From: Dichetophora obliterata
Taxonomy: Eukaryota; Arthropoda; Insecta; Diptera; Sciomyzidae
Direction of reading: 5' to 3'
DNA: 64,000 nucleotides
Assembly: GCA_963920525.1 (NCBI GenBank)
Contig: OY986436.1
Span: forward strand, 94,743,342 to 94,807,341
The notes under the pieces: generated by a model
Told to the model about the DNA's origin: nothing
Database searches by the model: none
Seen by the model: the letters and a program-made list of their open reading frames with translations, nothing else
Shown here: one piece after another, positions 11,065 to 23,749 of the stretch
How the letters are laid out: every line of letters starts with the position of its first letter
How positions within the stretch are numbered: the stretch's first letter is position 1
Program-made: the position numbers and the translations under genes

Positions 11065-13200
11065 TAAGCAATATTTTTCCAGTTGTTTTTTTGCGGAAAA
11101 ATTTTTTATTTAACTACTTTTATATATTTTTATTATATTATTGCAAATACATGCTTTACTATATGAAAATCACTCAAATGCATTTTTCAATTGTTCTTAT
11201 TAATACAAAAAAAACATTTTTTTAATCATTTTTTGAGTAAAAATTCAACATTGCGGACTGTTTTTGAAAAAAAATAAAGGGTATATTCACTGACCTAACG
11301 CTACAGTTGAAACTATTTTTGTAAAGTGCTTTTATTAAAACTTCGATAAAAAAAATTTGAATTAAATATATTTGCATCGAAAGTCAAAGTTTTGATTTTC
11401 ATGTCGTTTTTTCTCATTCTTGAGGAACGATGTTTTATAAAAAAGTCGTTGTACCAAAAATTTCTGCTACTCTAAAGGTATTTAAATTACTGAAATTTTT
11501 TAAATTTAATTTGCTAAAAAATTTTTTCAAGAAAGATTTTCAATATCAAAATTTACGTAAGTGAAAATGGGTGGATTGAGCGTGATCAAAACTAAGTTTG
11601 TTACAATCTAATCTAGGATGCACACAATATGTGTACTCAAATTGAGCGAAGTCCTTTAAGCCATTTAGATTTGTATAAATGTCAATTAAACAAACAAACT
11701 AGAAAATAAGTTTTATTAATATAGACCTTGTGTTAAATTGTATGAGTATTTTAGAACGAATGCAATTCGAAAAGAATTGAAGAATTTTCAAAGATTTTTC
11801 GATTTTTTTAAGTTTTGAAAAATATGTCCCCAGTTATGATACTATAACTTCAAAAGTATTTTTTCATATTACAAAATTTATACATGTTTGCAAATAAGAC
11901 GTTTATATCTTTCATTTAAGCCATCATTTGTATGGATCTAACGATTTTTGTGTAAATTTTCAAAATACTGCATTTGTGAAAGAGTTTAAAAAATATGGTT
12001 AAAACTACTCAAAATTACCTCCTATACAGGACAAATATGCGATATCGGATAGCTTTATAATAATATTTCGCAAAGCCTCAGAATTCGATATTCGACCACA
12101 ATTTACAAGTAGCGTTTCCCTGATAATATGTGATGGGCGTTGGGCAAGGAGATGTGGCTCCTCCCAAATATGCGATATCGAATTGCTTTGGAGTTATAGG
12201 TCGCATAGCCTTGGAATTCTGTATTCGACTTCAATTTACACGTTTCACTGATAGCATTTTATGGGCGTTACCCCTCCAACACAACTGAAATTTTTGATAT
12301 TGAATAGCTGTGGATTTATAGGTGGCCGCACAGCCTCGGAATTCGGTACTCGACCACAATTTACTCGTGTAGTTTCACTGAGAACTTGTTATGGGCGTTT
12401 GGCAATGGGGGCGTGGCAGCATAACGCAGTGTTTCCGCTAGTTATTTATACCAGCGCGAAGATTTCGTTGTTTTGTTTTGATTTATTTTTGACGTACCTT
12501 TGTTTACGTTATTTCTGTTATTATACTCATTTCAAAGAGTTTACAGTGTTGCAAATCCTATTATAACGTAAAATTGCGGTTTAGGGATTTTTAAATTTAG
12601 GTAAAAACGCTAAGAACATTGTTTGTAAACAAAATCTAGAGTTATATATATGATAATTGCATTTTTAAAGTCTGAAGAATTTGTTTAGTACGAAGTCACT
12701 ACGTCGACTTTGATGCAGGTAATTTTGAGTATTTTTACTAAAACCGAAATACGTAAAATATCCAACCTGCTACAATCATACTTTTTACCTTAACATTTTC
12801 GTTGAAATATTTTTTTTAACAACAAAGTAAAAATAAAACCAAAATATATATCAAAGTCATATTTTTGCGCACTTTAATATGGGGGAAATGTTAAATAAAC
12901 GGTATATTTTAAACTCTTTCACAAATGTATTATTCAGAAAAGTCTTTAAAAATCGTACAAATAATCGTATAAATAATAGCTTAAATAGAAGGTATAAATG
13001 TCTCATTTGTAAATATTTATAAAACTTGTAAAATAAATAAATACTTTGGGGGTAAAAGAACATAACTGAGGAAATATTTTTCATAACTCAAAAAATTCCT
13101 CTACAAAAAAATTCGAACCAACCTGGAAAAGTCTCAATGATTTTTATTATCTAGAAAAAATACTCAATCGAACTAGCAATGTCGTTTTCGTCGCGCCCAT
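11065..13200. repeat. AT-rich region with GGGCGTTGG/GCGATATCGAATA units
   Basis: No gene. At about 12010-12430 there are three units of roughly 125 bp carrying GCGATATCGAATTGCTTTGG, GAATTC-GTATTCGACC and ATGGGCGTTGG boxes, the same unit as the array at 34.9-35.9 kb. The 101-residue plus frame at 12261 lies in this repeat. The rest shows nothing. Confidence 0.6.
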
Positions 13201-13720
13201 TTTTTTTTTTAAATTATTTACCACTGTTATTAATTTGCTATTCACTTTTTAATAAAAAATACAATGAATAAAAAAATTTGTTATTCACTTCTATTTTATG
13301 AATAAAATGTTCGTTATTAATTTTTTTATTAATTTTTCATTCATTATTAATTTTTTATTCATTATTAATTTTGTATTCATTTCTAGTTTTTCATTCACTT
13401 TTGGTTAATAAATAAAATGAAAAAAATCTTGTTATTCACTTTTGAATAATGAACCAAATTAATAATAAATAAAAAATTAATAATAACTATAAAATTAATA
13501 ATGAGTAACACACACATGAATAGGCAATGAATCAAAAAATAATAATGTACAAAAAATTAATTATTGAAAAATTTAAAATTCTTTTTGAATTGCATTCTTT
13601 GTAAATAGCATTCATATGAATAAAAAAATAATTAATTATTCTGAATAACGAAAAAAATAATTGAAATTAATTACTAATCAATTCTTTAATATTCAATGTG
13701 AATTAAAAATGTTATTTATA
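13200..13720. repeat. ATTAATTTTTTATTCATT-type low-complexity tract
   Basis: Irregular repeats of TTATTAATTTTTTATTCA and, further right, their complement, giving a weakly self-complementary tract of about 500 bp. Non-coding. Confidence 0.7.
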
Positions 13721-14110
13721 AACAATTTTGAATTCATTGGGTGGATTTATATGTCGTTATTTAGTTTTCCTTAAGATTCTGAATATATATGCAGATTTTA
13801 CTGCTCTGGCTGAGTCAATCTAAAATAGTCAAAATTAATAGCAAGCAGTGAATAAGAAAAATCTGCTTCGCACAAAATAAGGAAATCATCATGAAAATAA
13901 TACAAACAAACAAAAGCATTTGTTGCTGTCAAGCAGAGATCTCAACTGCTTGGTTCCAACAACAACAACAACAACAGAAAAAACAATTACAACACTAAAT
14001 TTCACGACTCTCGCTAGCTATGAGAAACCATGCAGTGGTGATCTATGCTGTGAACAGTGTTGCCTGATTTTGGGAGAGATCATTCCCGTTTTTTTCATGC
14101 ATTTCAATAA

Positions 14111-14416
14111 GTCCCGGTTTATACTCGTCAAGACTTGACGGTCAAGTTTTGCATATTCCCTTTTAAACTTTACGATTCAATTTACATTCGTCAAGAGTTG
14201 ACCGTCAATTGTTTCTTTCACTCCTCCCTTTTCCATCTCAAATTTGTACTGATGACGCCAAAATAAAATTGAAAATAGCGGGACAACGAACGAACACAAA
14301 ACGAATTGCCCAAGAATTGACGGTACGGTCAATTTTTTTCTTTCCCTTTTGTTACGATTCCCGCTCCACAGAACGCAAGACTTGACCGTCAAGTCTTGAC
14401 GAGTATAAACTGGGAC
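14111..14416. mobile_element. 306-bp PIF/Harbinger-like MITE
   Basis: Inverted repeats of about 36 bp beginning GTCCCGGTTTATACTCGTCA, flanked by TAA (14108-14110 and 14417-14419). The termini contain nested small palindromes (CAAGACTTGACGGTCAAGTC). Confidence 0.92.
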
Positions 14417-14419
14417 TAA

Positions 14420-16500
14420 GTTATTCCCGTTCTTCCCTTAACATTTTCCCGTTTTTCCCCCTTTTTCAAAGTTCAGTGTTTTATTTTGAATAGAAACAAT
14501 AATAGTATTGTACAAACTATACTAATGTAATTAAAAATATGCCTAAAAATAATATATCACATGTATTACTTATACATTAGAGTGGAACGCATTTTTGATC
14601 TCACCGGCTTCATATATTTTTGCAGACCTACTCGTCAAAATAAATTTTTCTGCATTCTTAGTTTTTTCCTGTGACATAACTTTTGACTTTGCCCGAGGGT
14701 TTTTGTATTTCACTGCCATTTTTTTCACTGACATTTTTATTTATTCTGAAATCGAAAAATTTACTTCCAATTTTTTTTTTGCAAACCTCTTAATTATGGT
14801 ATAAGTAACACCTGTCATGAGTTCCCTGTGATACCATGTACGTGCTGAAATATATTCGGGATCAAAGTTTACCGAAATCGGTCATGCTCCAATGTCTTTA
14901 TTCCTCTATGTTGGACATAAACTCTGCCTACAGCAAAATTGTAGATCAAATAATTATCTTCAAAAATGCCATTAACAGTATAAACGTAAACCTACAGTAT
15001 TTACGCTATGAGACTGTTTGTCTGATTGCATAGTAGAAATTTCTTACTACTTTGACTAACTGATTTCTTATACTAGTTTTATTTAAATTTATGGCAGAAA
15101 AAGTTCTCTGAGCAAATGCACCGCTATGTGGAAGAGAAAAATTAACGGTATCAACTTTTTAAATTTTTGGAAATATTTCACTTGTAGAACAATACATATA
15201 TAATTTTCGGTGAAAATTCTTAAAGTATCCATACACTGATATTGTGTATCCCAGTGTTGAATCGGCGATATTTTTTTTACTTTTTGCATAGCAGAAACCG
15301 AAATATATTCTTGAAAACCAATACTTCAAGGATTGTTATTTAACCTTTCCATATAAGATTCCTAATTTTTTTAAATTTTCAGAGTCTTAAATAAATCGAC
15401 TTTTTTAGCAAAACATCATGTTAGCACTCTTTTTTTTTAAAGCCTTGTGTTTCCTCTTTAAAATCACTTTTGAAATTTGAAAATTGGTTCTTTAGGAAAA
15501 AGTTAAATATTTTTGTTTGTTAAAAGACAGATTGACCATTTTTCAGTCTTTTAGCTATTGAAATCGATTTTCTACCAAATAAAGCTTGATAAAATTGTAT
15601 TTGCTCTTTACCATTCTCTTTGGCGTGAAAAAAACAAAAAAATACAAGTGTTTAAGAGGCAGATTACTGCTTTCAGAACGATTTTACGAAGAAGAAACCC
15701 GTGGGGTAAATATTTACTCCGGCTTGTAGTTTATAGGTAAAACAAATTGGTTTGTAGTTCTAGGGTTAAAACATGATGCCAAAAATTTTGAACATCTTGT
15801 GTAAACATATTTAATAAATCAATATTTCTTAGTGACCTATATTCTAAGCCGATATGAATTCAGATTTTTTAATTACGTAATTAGGAACACAAAGGAATTA
15901 ATGAAGGATACGTTTTGTTTTTCAAAGCGATAGAATCCAACAAATTCGCAAATGTTAAATGCTCCGCCTTCGCCCAGAAATTAAATTTTAAAATTTCTCG
16001 GTTTTATCGTCCTATTTTCCACAATTTGCCAAGCAAATAAATAAAATGACGCTGAATATAGAACAAATTACGTTTGTGTTTACAGCTGGTGTAAATACAC
16101 AGGCTAATTCAGAAAGTAATAACATTAAATTAAAACTCAAGATGGCTCAGATAATTTTAATATGTATTTTAATACAAGATGTTAAAAAATTCATAACATA
16201 ATTTATTGACTTAGTGACGAAATTACTCTTTTGCACAAAAACGCGGTGAGCCTCATTTTCCCCGTTTTTAAGAGTGTTATTCCCGTTTTCCCTTTTGGGT
16301 TGAAAATTCCCGCAAAACGGGGAAAATGCCCTTATTTGGCAACACTGGCTGTGAAGCATTATGGAGTGAAGAGTGAAAGAGCATTGCAGAGAGAATGTGC
16401 ATGCAAGGAGTGGAAACTTTTCTCTCGAGAAAGCTTTTTCATCGCGCTCACAAAAGCTTACGTATTGATCTGAAAAATATTTGTTACTTTTTAATTTTCT
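14420..16500. other. no gene seen
   Basis: AT-rich sequence with short unsupported frames on both strands. At 16255-16335 a CCCGTTTT-rich stretch faces AAAACGGGG and can fold, and a similar CCCGTTTTTCCC block lies at 14424-14462. A common ancestral repeat is possible but not proven. Confidence 0.5.
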
Positions 16501-16507
16501 ACGTGGC

Positions 16508-17515
16508 ACATCTTTATACTATATAATCTTTGGTATGGTGGTTGTGTGACTCGAAATAATTTTATCCTGTCAAAGGAATAATTTACTGTGGTAAATTGCC
16601 TTACCAAACACGAGAGGTCAATCAAGGGCAGAATGTTGTACTTAAACTTGCGCAGAGTTATTTGCGCAATTCAATTCAATTTCAATTTCTTCTCCACTTT
16701 TGAATTGGTGCATATTTTGATCAGGGAGAAAACTGTATTTGTTGGAACAGTGCGCTCGAATAAGACATTTGTGCCACAGGAGTTTCAAAAAAATCGTATA
16801 GGTCCTGTCAACAGTACATTGTTCGGTTGCTACATAAGCAGCATTTATCTTATATAATGAAATGCAGCCAATTCAAAGAAGTGACAGACGACGGTCATTC
16901 CTGATGATGCTGACAAAACAATTGGCAGTACCAAACATAAAGGAACGAGCGCTCAACAACCGCATATCCAAGGGTACGGAACGCAATGGAAGCATTTGAT
17001 GTAAAGGTGAAAAAAATCAATTCTTATGTTCAAAAGCAGAATAACTACATATTTTTGTTCTTTTTTCTTTTTGGATATTATCAAGACCTACAGAAGCAGA
17101 AGCAGCTGCAGCGCCATTTGCTCCTAGAGGAAACAGACCTTCATGTCACCTATGTCGTTCTGACAACGGACGGCAGCGAAAAACTAGGTCCTATTGCACT
17201 TCCTGTAACAATCCAGTTAGTGCAGAGCATTCTACAATCATGCATCGATGCAACACCTGTACAGAAATATTTTGGACGAGGGACAATCTACTCAACAATA
17301 GTTATTTAAGCTTTTTTCATATAAAAGTCCAAAAAATTCATAGTGTTAGTATATAAAAAATAAAAAAGTTCTGAAATTCATTTAAAATTTATAACTAATA
17401 AATAATAATAACAAAACAAAAAAAAAAGATGTTGAAAAAAAAATTTTTCGTACAAAATTCCATACAAATAGGTCCCTGGGGACCTTGTACTGCATATAAG
17501 GGCAACGGATGACTC
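16508..17515 (+). pseudogene. decayed piggyBac transposase 3' half
   Basis: It aligns with the better piggyBac copy at 59.45-62.36 kb from about its position 61110 to the right end. Recognisable pieces are the GMIYSGKLPNQ-equivalent at about 16576, TVRSNKTFVPQEFQKN at about 16747, the KQLAVPNI-equivalent at about 16920 and the C-terminal cysteine module (about 17130-17265; CxxC...CxxC...H...CxxC in shifted frames). The segment between the second and third catalytic Asp is deleted and several frameshifts are present. The right end decays into ..GACTCACCCATCGGTTGA, a damaged version of the terminal repeat plus TTAA. Confidence 0.85.
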
Positions 17516-17889
17516 ACCCATCGGTTGAGTCTCAACCAAAATCCGCACCAACTTGGAAAAGTCTTAATAATTTTTATTTAGAAACAATACTAAATCAAAC
17601 TAGTGATGTTGGTATCGCCGCAAAAATGCTGCTATATGTATAATCTATCCCTTTTCTTTCAGTTCCTAGACCAAATGTTGTTTGTGTAAGGCGCATGCCT
17701 TGGTTCTTGGATATTTAAAAAAAAACTATATTTAAACTAAACAACCATCTGTAAATATATTTTAAAGTCGGGGTTGTATGCATAGTTTTATAGGCTAATA
17801 GCTTGTACGATTTTCCATGATCAATAATATATGCGCTACATGTTTAACTTGAAGAATTCTGATATAGTTTTTATTTATTGCATTGTTTG

Positions 17890-20800
17890 TTGTATTAAAA
17901 GAGGCCGTCTAAAACGAGTGGCCGATAAGGCCTAGCTCGTCTTGATGCCTGTGTTTGCAACTGTTTTTTTTTCTAGAGTGAACCAACGCTCAGGGGATGC
18001 CCCTTATAAATGTGTAAGCATTGTGATGATTCTGAAGATGGGTGATAGTTAGTTGGGGGGTGGATAGATGGAGTAGTGTCGATGAAGATTTGTTTTAAAT
18101 TTGCACAGCTCAAAACTATCGGGAACACACTCGCAAGGAGACTATTCCACAACTTAACCGTACGACTAAAGAACGAATTATCACGGTAATGCGAGGTTCC
18201 ATTGGGCATCGATGCAACGGTAAAGGGGTGGGCTTGGAAAGCTGCCCGAGTGGACCTGAAAAACACACGAGCTGGTGGTGTCAGGCCATGTATCTCCCTT
18301 AGGCAACCAACATTACGTCGATGCCTAAGAGAGTTGAGAGAGGATGAAATACTTTCATACCCTATCAAATATATCGCACGACGTTGAATTCGATCCAGAA
18401 GCTCCAAATAAGATCTTGAAGCCCCTGCTTAAATGTGCGAGTTGTACTCCATTTTCGGCCTAATATATTGTATGAGGTGTAGATCATGCGAAAATCAGCT
18501 GAAGTAAAATATCTTTTAGCTCGCTTCTTTCGACATAGCGAAAATATGATCATTCCAACGAAGATCAGATTGGATGGATATGCCCAGAATGTCTGAGCGG
18601 TTGATTCGACAAGATCCACACCATTTATAATGAGAGGAGCTAAGGGGCAATCAACACGCTTGTGGGTTAACAGATAATTCTGGGTCTTACTTGCATTGAA
18701 CTCTACTCTATTAGCAAGACCCCACTCAGATATCTTTTGTAAAGGAGTGTGTCATTCATATTTTGCCTCTTTCTCTCAATCTCCATAGAGCTTGGGCGTT
18801 TTTTAAATGGATATGAATGACAAATGCTGCTGTCGCCCGCAAACAAATGTATTCAGTTATGCGTCAACGACAGAAAGTCGTTGACAAAAACCAGAAACAA
18901 GGTGGGCGATAGGACTGAGCCCTGTGGTACTCCTACGTTGATGGCGTACTTCTCGGATGAAATACCGTCAACTACGACACAAATCGTTCTGTCCTTGAGG
19001 AAACACGTGATCCATCGAGCAAAGTTGCCACCAAAACCAAATGCAACAAGTTTTGACACGAGTGCTATATGCCACACTCGGTCGAACGCTTTTGAAATAT
19101 TCAGAGCAACAACCCTGCTCTCGCCGAAATAGTGAACGCATTTATTCCATTCTTCGGTTAAGAACGCCATAAGATCATCAGTAGAGCGAGCCCTATGGAA
19201 ACCATATTGACGGTCACTGAGCAGTTGGTTGTGCTCCAGATAGTTCACAACATTGAAGATTATTACGCTCCATAACTTTGGAAAGCGTAGAGCATATCGC
19301 AATGGGTCGGTAGTTTGGAGGGTTCGTGGCAACACCCTTTTTAGGTACCGGCTAGACATTTGCCTGCTTCCAACAAGATGGAAATGTTCCTGTTCTGTAG
19401 GAGATGTTGAAAAGGTTGTGCAAAGGCCGATCCAGCGAAGAAGTACACATTTTAAGCACAATAGGCGGTATGCCGTCAAGACCAGAGGCTTTGTGTACGT
19501 TAAAATTTGTAAGGACCATTTTAACTGCTCTCGGTCGAAAGCATATCTCCTGCATTGTAGAAGATTCACCCTCAACAAAGGGCAGTGGCTGATTGCTATC
19601 CGAGAGAGTGGAATTTTGTGCAAACAATCTAGCCAAAAGGTTCGCTTTATCAGCCGAGTCAGTGGAGACTTGGTCATCTTTTAAAAGAGTTGGAGTAACT
19701 CTTTTAGCAAATGGCCAAAAACTTTTGCTCCCTTTGGGACAGAGAAGTACCTGTTCTCGAGTTCGAGCTTCGTGCAAAAACTTTTTGCGTTTTAAAATTG
19801 CATTACAGCGATTCCTTGCCTAGATGCGATGTCTTTTAGTGTCGATATTCTTGTTGAACGCCAACTCTGAAAGGCTTCCTCTTTGGACCTGACTGCAATC
19901 CTGCAAGTCTCATTAAACCATGAGTGATATTTTGGTTTAATGCTTCTCATCTTATTGGGAATGAAAGACCGAATGAAAGACCTTCTCAGCGAAACATAAT
20001 TTCCAATTAAAGCTGCGATAAAAATTATTTAACGCAGTCCAATTTGCTTTTCCATAAAACCATGCAGTCCTCTTCGGGGCTTTAGGCGTAGAGGTGCAAG
20101 GGCTAGAATGAGCGGAGATGGTACAATGGTCCGAGTTACCAAGAGGTCACATCATATTTTTCATGATGTGAAGTCAGAAAAAGGTCAAGGATATTATGGC
20201 TTTGCAAATCACTTTGGGGGAAAAAGTGGGTTCCTTCACCAGTTGAATCAATTGGTTCGATTCAGCAAATAGCTCAACATATTGTCCAACAGGTGTCAAT
20301 GGGCCCGAGTGACGTAACCAAGCTGGGTTGTGGACATTGAAATTACCTGTTACAACGATTTCACTGTCAGGAAACAGCCCCAAAATATGCGTAATCGAAT
20401 CAGAGAGAGAGAGAGAGAGCGAGTCCAGTTTGTTAAAAGTGGGCTCCCTCTCTAGATTCGGACTTCTATAAATAAAGCAGAAATGTAGCAAGTGTGAGCG
20501 AAGCCTGAACCTAACCCACATTGAGCTAAACTCTGGATCGGCCAAGTTCAGACTCCGCTCACACTGGTACGCTACATCCATTCTTATAAAAAGAGCAATG
20601 CCCCTATGCAAAGAAAACAATGGCAGTAAGCGATACCCAGGTATGTGAAAATCCAGTGGATCTGCATCCTCGGCTACCTGGGTCTCGCTCAGTGCCATTA
20701 TTTGAGGCCTATGTAGAGTAAAATGTACATAGACCAAGAAAAAATGCACTCTCAGTCCACGGATATTGCAGAAATCTATGCGATAATGACCCGAGATTTC

Positions 20801-21323
20801 CGCACCATGCAAAAATCAAACGAATAAGGTTATATAAGGTAATTGGTTTGATGAAGTTGATCTAGTTTTTCGAGTAACCACCCTGTCAAGCCAGGATCCC
20901 ACCGGCTTCAGCAGGACAGAACGATATATATTATATACAAATGTACTTATTGGAGAGGTGTTTTCTTGGGTATAAGACCTTGTTTGTCACACGACTCCGC
21001 CGATGTCAGGATACAAAAATTGTTGTTAACTTTATCTTGTTTGTCTTGAAAACGCGATGTTGTAATGTGTTAACATCCTTTGTCTTGAAACGTAACCTTG
21101 CTATGCTGTCTGATATTATCGTTTTGACTTAGCTTTTTTTATTATGTCAGCATTATTTTCCAAATAACAACTTTTTATTTGTTAATAATACTTAATTTCA
21201 ATCAAAATTATATTTTATATTTTTTAATTGTAATCAATATTTTATTTAAGAATTTTAATTTGCTAAAAAACCTATTAAGGTTTAGCAACCAAATAAAATA
21301 AATAAACAAATAAATAAATAAAA
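17890..21323 (+). mobile_element. LINE 3'-UTR fragment carrying a reverse LINE insertion
   Basis: The left piece (about 17915-17960, GTGGCCGATAAGGCCTAG...) and right piece (about 20840-21323, ending in an AAATA-rich tail) are contiguous in the copy at 41203-41723. Here they are separated by a reverse-strand LINE. This identifies the outer sequence as a plus-strand LINE 3' end, and the 41.2-kb copy as the empty-site equivalent. Confidence 0.75.
17960..20830 (-). pseudogene. APE-type non-LTR retrotransposon (endonuclease plus reverse transcriptase), broken
   Basis: Minus-strand pieces in order: APE-type endonuclease (20812-20174: RIDFCNIRGL, ALSETQVAED, VVTGNFNVHNPAW, and after a frameshift GNSDHCTIS); RT amino part (19777-19352: FNVHKASGLDGIPPIVLK); RT core (to 18853: LLSDRQYGFHRARSTDDL, ALNISKAFDRVWH, GVPQGSVLSPTLF); and C-terminal part (18407-17973: LDRIQRRAIYLIG, LRHRRNVGCL), ending SVGSL-stop with an A run directly after. 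The first motif-A Asp is Asn (ALN instead of ALD) and motif C reads FAGD instead of FADD, so the polymerase is dead as well as frameshifted. ORF1 is absent (5'-truncated). CR1/jockey-like by overall look; the clade is not certain. Plus-strand frames here are antisense shadows. Confidence 0.88.
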
Positions 21324-21632
21324 GAGGGCTCAGCAGATTTAAAGCTCAACACAGTTTGTTAGTAAAACAAAGTTATATTTAAGATAGCAATGATATATTT
21401 GTTACTTTGTTTTTCAAAAAATGATAGAAATAAACAAAAAAATCATTTCAATTTTTTTTTCAAATTGTACTCGTTTTATCCGATTTAAAGCCCGAACAGA
21501 ATCAAAAGTCGTAACGACCGACGATGTAGAACACACAACAGAACATGTGCAAGTTAACGAAGCCGTCCAAAATGAAATCGTTGAGCAAGAGTCGCGGCGA
21601 CTTATTGCTATTCTATTTTTTTCCCTTTCACG

Positions 21633-22520
21633 GGGGTTACACGAGACAGTACTGTTAAGACAGTCGCAACACATTCACAAATTTTTACTTACACACACTC
21701 ACTTTTGCAGCTAGCTGCTACTGTCTGCTCTACTGTCTTAACTTTTTTGTAGACAGTTGGCGGGACAGTATCTAGGACAGTAGAATTATATTTAGCATAT
21801 CAAATGACAGAAGATGACAAAATTTAATAGAATTAATTGGAAATTTGCAATACTTTGAGGTGCTCGTAGTTTTAACAAAAATTTCTTCATAAAATATAAA
21901 TTTATTACTATTTTGTCTACTGTCTTGCCAACTGTTTTACCAATTGTCTGGACCCTTAGGCCTTTTCCACACTTGGTCAACGCAACTCCAACTCAAGTTG
22001 CTAGCCTGTGTATTTATACCGGAACCTTCAGATTAAGCAACTTGCACGCAACAAGTTCTCGACACGTTCTCAACCTATTCAACGCAACGCGGCTTTCCGC
22101 AATTTTCATCGGCGACGTGTTGCACCTGTTTGTTTGTTTTGTGAATTCAAGTATTTGTAGTGCAGTAGGCTTTATATTAATCAAGGTGAATAAGCTTATT
22201 AATTAGTTCCTAATAGAATCTAAAAGAAGAAGAAATAGTTTGCAAGATGAATGAGCAAATGTTAAATATTAAATTAGTGCAAGAAGTCGAAAAACATGAG
22301 TTATTATATCATAACAATTATTATATGTTGCATGACTTTTGAAGCAAGTCTGAAAGCATTCGGTTTATAGTTGCATTGCTTTTCAACTTTTTCGTTGTTG
22401 CTTTGAAGTTGTGTTGGAATTGCGTTGACCAAGTGTGGGAAAGGCCTTATTCACAGACACAAAGTTTGACAAATAATACATATTTTTCACTGTCTTAATA
22501 GTACTGTCTCGTGTAACCCC
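21633..22520. mobile_element. MITE with GGGGTTACACGAGACAGTAC ends, middle of the nest
   Basis: Inverted repeats of about 32 bp with one or two mismatches. No target duplication is recognised. It is interrupted by the element at 21959-22446. Confidence 0.82.
21959..22446. mobile_element. 488-bp PIF/Harbinger-like MITE, core of the nest
   Basis: Ends GGCCTTTTCCACACTTGGTC and inverse (about 30 bp), with an exact TTA duplication (21956-21958 and 22447-22449). The youngest of the three nested insertions. Confidence 0.92.
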
Positions 22521-23455
22521 TGTGTCACGACCGACGATTTCCTCACTGAGTACAATTAGTGCTGCCATATTTTGCTAAAAATTGGGTATGTTCAAAACCA
22601 GTTTCATAGCTTTTGCTATGTTCTCACGTTTCTTTTTTGTTTCTGTTGCATTTACACAACAACAAAACATAGCTGCTAACAAAACTGTGCTATATAAAAG
22701 CAATCCTGCATCGTCAGTCGCATTCGCTTTCATTCTGTACGGGTTCTCTGTGTCTGCCGACCAGAGAGCCGGTCGTTACGACTTTTGATTTTGTTCAGGC
22801 TCTTTATCATTTGAACAAACCAAATAAATGGAGTTTTTTAAAAACTCGAGTGAGTTCAAACAAATAGTAAGTTCAAACGAATGTAGTACTTTTTGAAAGA
22901 GGATATTCAAATGTTTTCGTTGTATTGTGAACGAATGGAGTAAATAGACTACAAGTAAATCGGATTCTTGGTTCCCCATACTGCTTCGAAGGTATTCATG
23001 GAGCTTTTTAGAAAATACAATGTAAAGCAAAATAAGCACTATCATTTGGAGATTGTGCTTGCTGTTTTCGCTTTGCTGTTTCATGAACGAACGAACTAAA
23101 GTAATTGAATAGGTTTTAGTATTTGGAACCCTGGAAATAACTTCCAAACAATGTGATATTTTTATTTTCTCTTATTGAAGGTTTTCACCCCCTAGACATT
23201 GAGATTTATTTCATTGCTGTTCGAAATAGTTCCATTAATAGTTATTTAATGGAAGTTAGTTTAGTTGGGTGTTATTGTACGTACCAACATTCTTACGAAA
23301 ATCAGCACATGATCGAACAGCATGAGCAAAAGCAATTTCAATTAAAACAATTTAATGTGAATATATTTCAAGGAGTTATAGACTTTATTATTGCTGAAAC
23401 TAATTATTGGTTTTAAGATAATAATATCCAATAAACATATTAGATTTATATTCAA

Positions 23456-23741
23456 CAAGCGCGTCGGAAGCGAAATTCATCTGGGGGGAAGTACAAATGG
23501 GGGGCAGTACAAATGGGGGCAGTACAAATGGGGGCAGTACAAATGGTGTTGCAAAAAAAGTTCACAAAAATTTCTTCACATAAAACATGAAGAAGAGAGA
23601 AAGAAGAGGAAAATATATAATACAAAAATATTATCATTTTAAAAAAGTAATATTTTGAATAACTTTTATTTTTAAATTGTTTATCTAGCTAAAAAAGTGG
23701 GGGGGGCAACTGCCCCCTTTCCCCAGCTTGCTACGCCAATG
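23456..23741. mobile_element. 286-bp hAT deletion derivative (MITE)
   Basis: Starts CAAGCGCGTCGGAAGCG and ends ..TACGCCAATG, flanked by the 8-bp duplication ATATTCAA (23448-23455 and 23742-23749). Both ends match the longer element at 49260-50351. The middle, including the transposase part, is missing. Four ~17-bp GGGGGCAGTACAAATG units lie near the left end, and a GTGGGGGGGGCAACTGCCCC block near the right. Confidence 0.93.
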
Positions 23742-23749
23742 ATATTCAA

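Larger units (their letters stand above)
21488..22802. mobile_element. PIF/Harbinger-like MITE (GAGCCTGAACAGAATCAA family), outer shell of a nest
   Basis: Ends are (G/A)AGCCCGAACAGAATCAAAA (left) and the inverse of GAGCCTGAACAAAATCAAAA (right), continuing into GTCGTAACGACCG on both sides. Same end family as 51877-52036. The flanking triplets (TTA and TTT) no longer match perfectly. Two further elements sit inside. Confidence 0.8.

Noticed and set aside
16147..16509. 120-residue minus frame and overlapping 80-residue plus frame
   Set aside because: No recognisable domain on either strand; lies in a foldable CCCGTTTT-rich repeat next to decayed piggyBac sequence.
19253..19823. Plus-strand frames of 143, 62 and 76 residues
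   Set aside because: Antisense to the LINE reverse transcriptase.
23470..23545. Evenly repeated GGGGGCAGTACAAATG units considered as a CRISPR-like array
   Set aside because: There are no spacers; it is a short tandem repeat inside a hAT-derived MITE in a eukaryotic genome.
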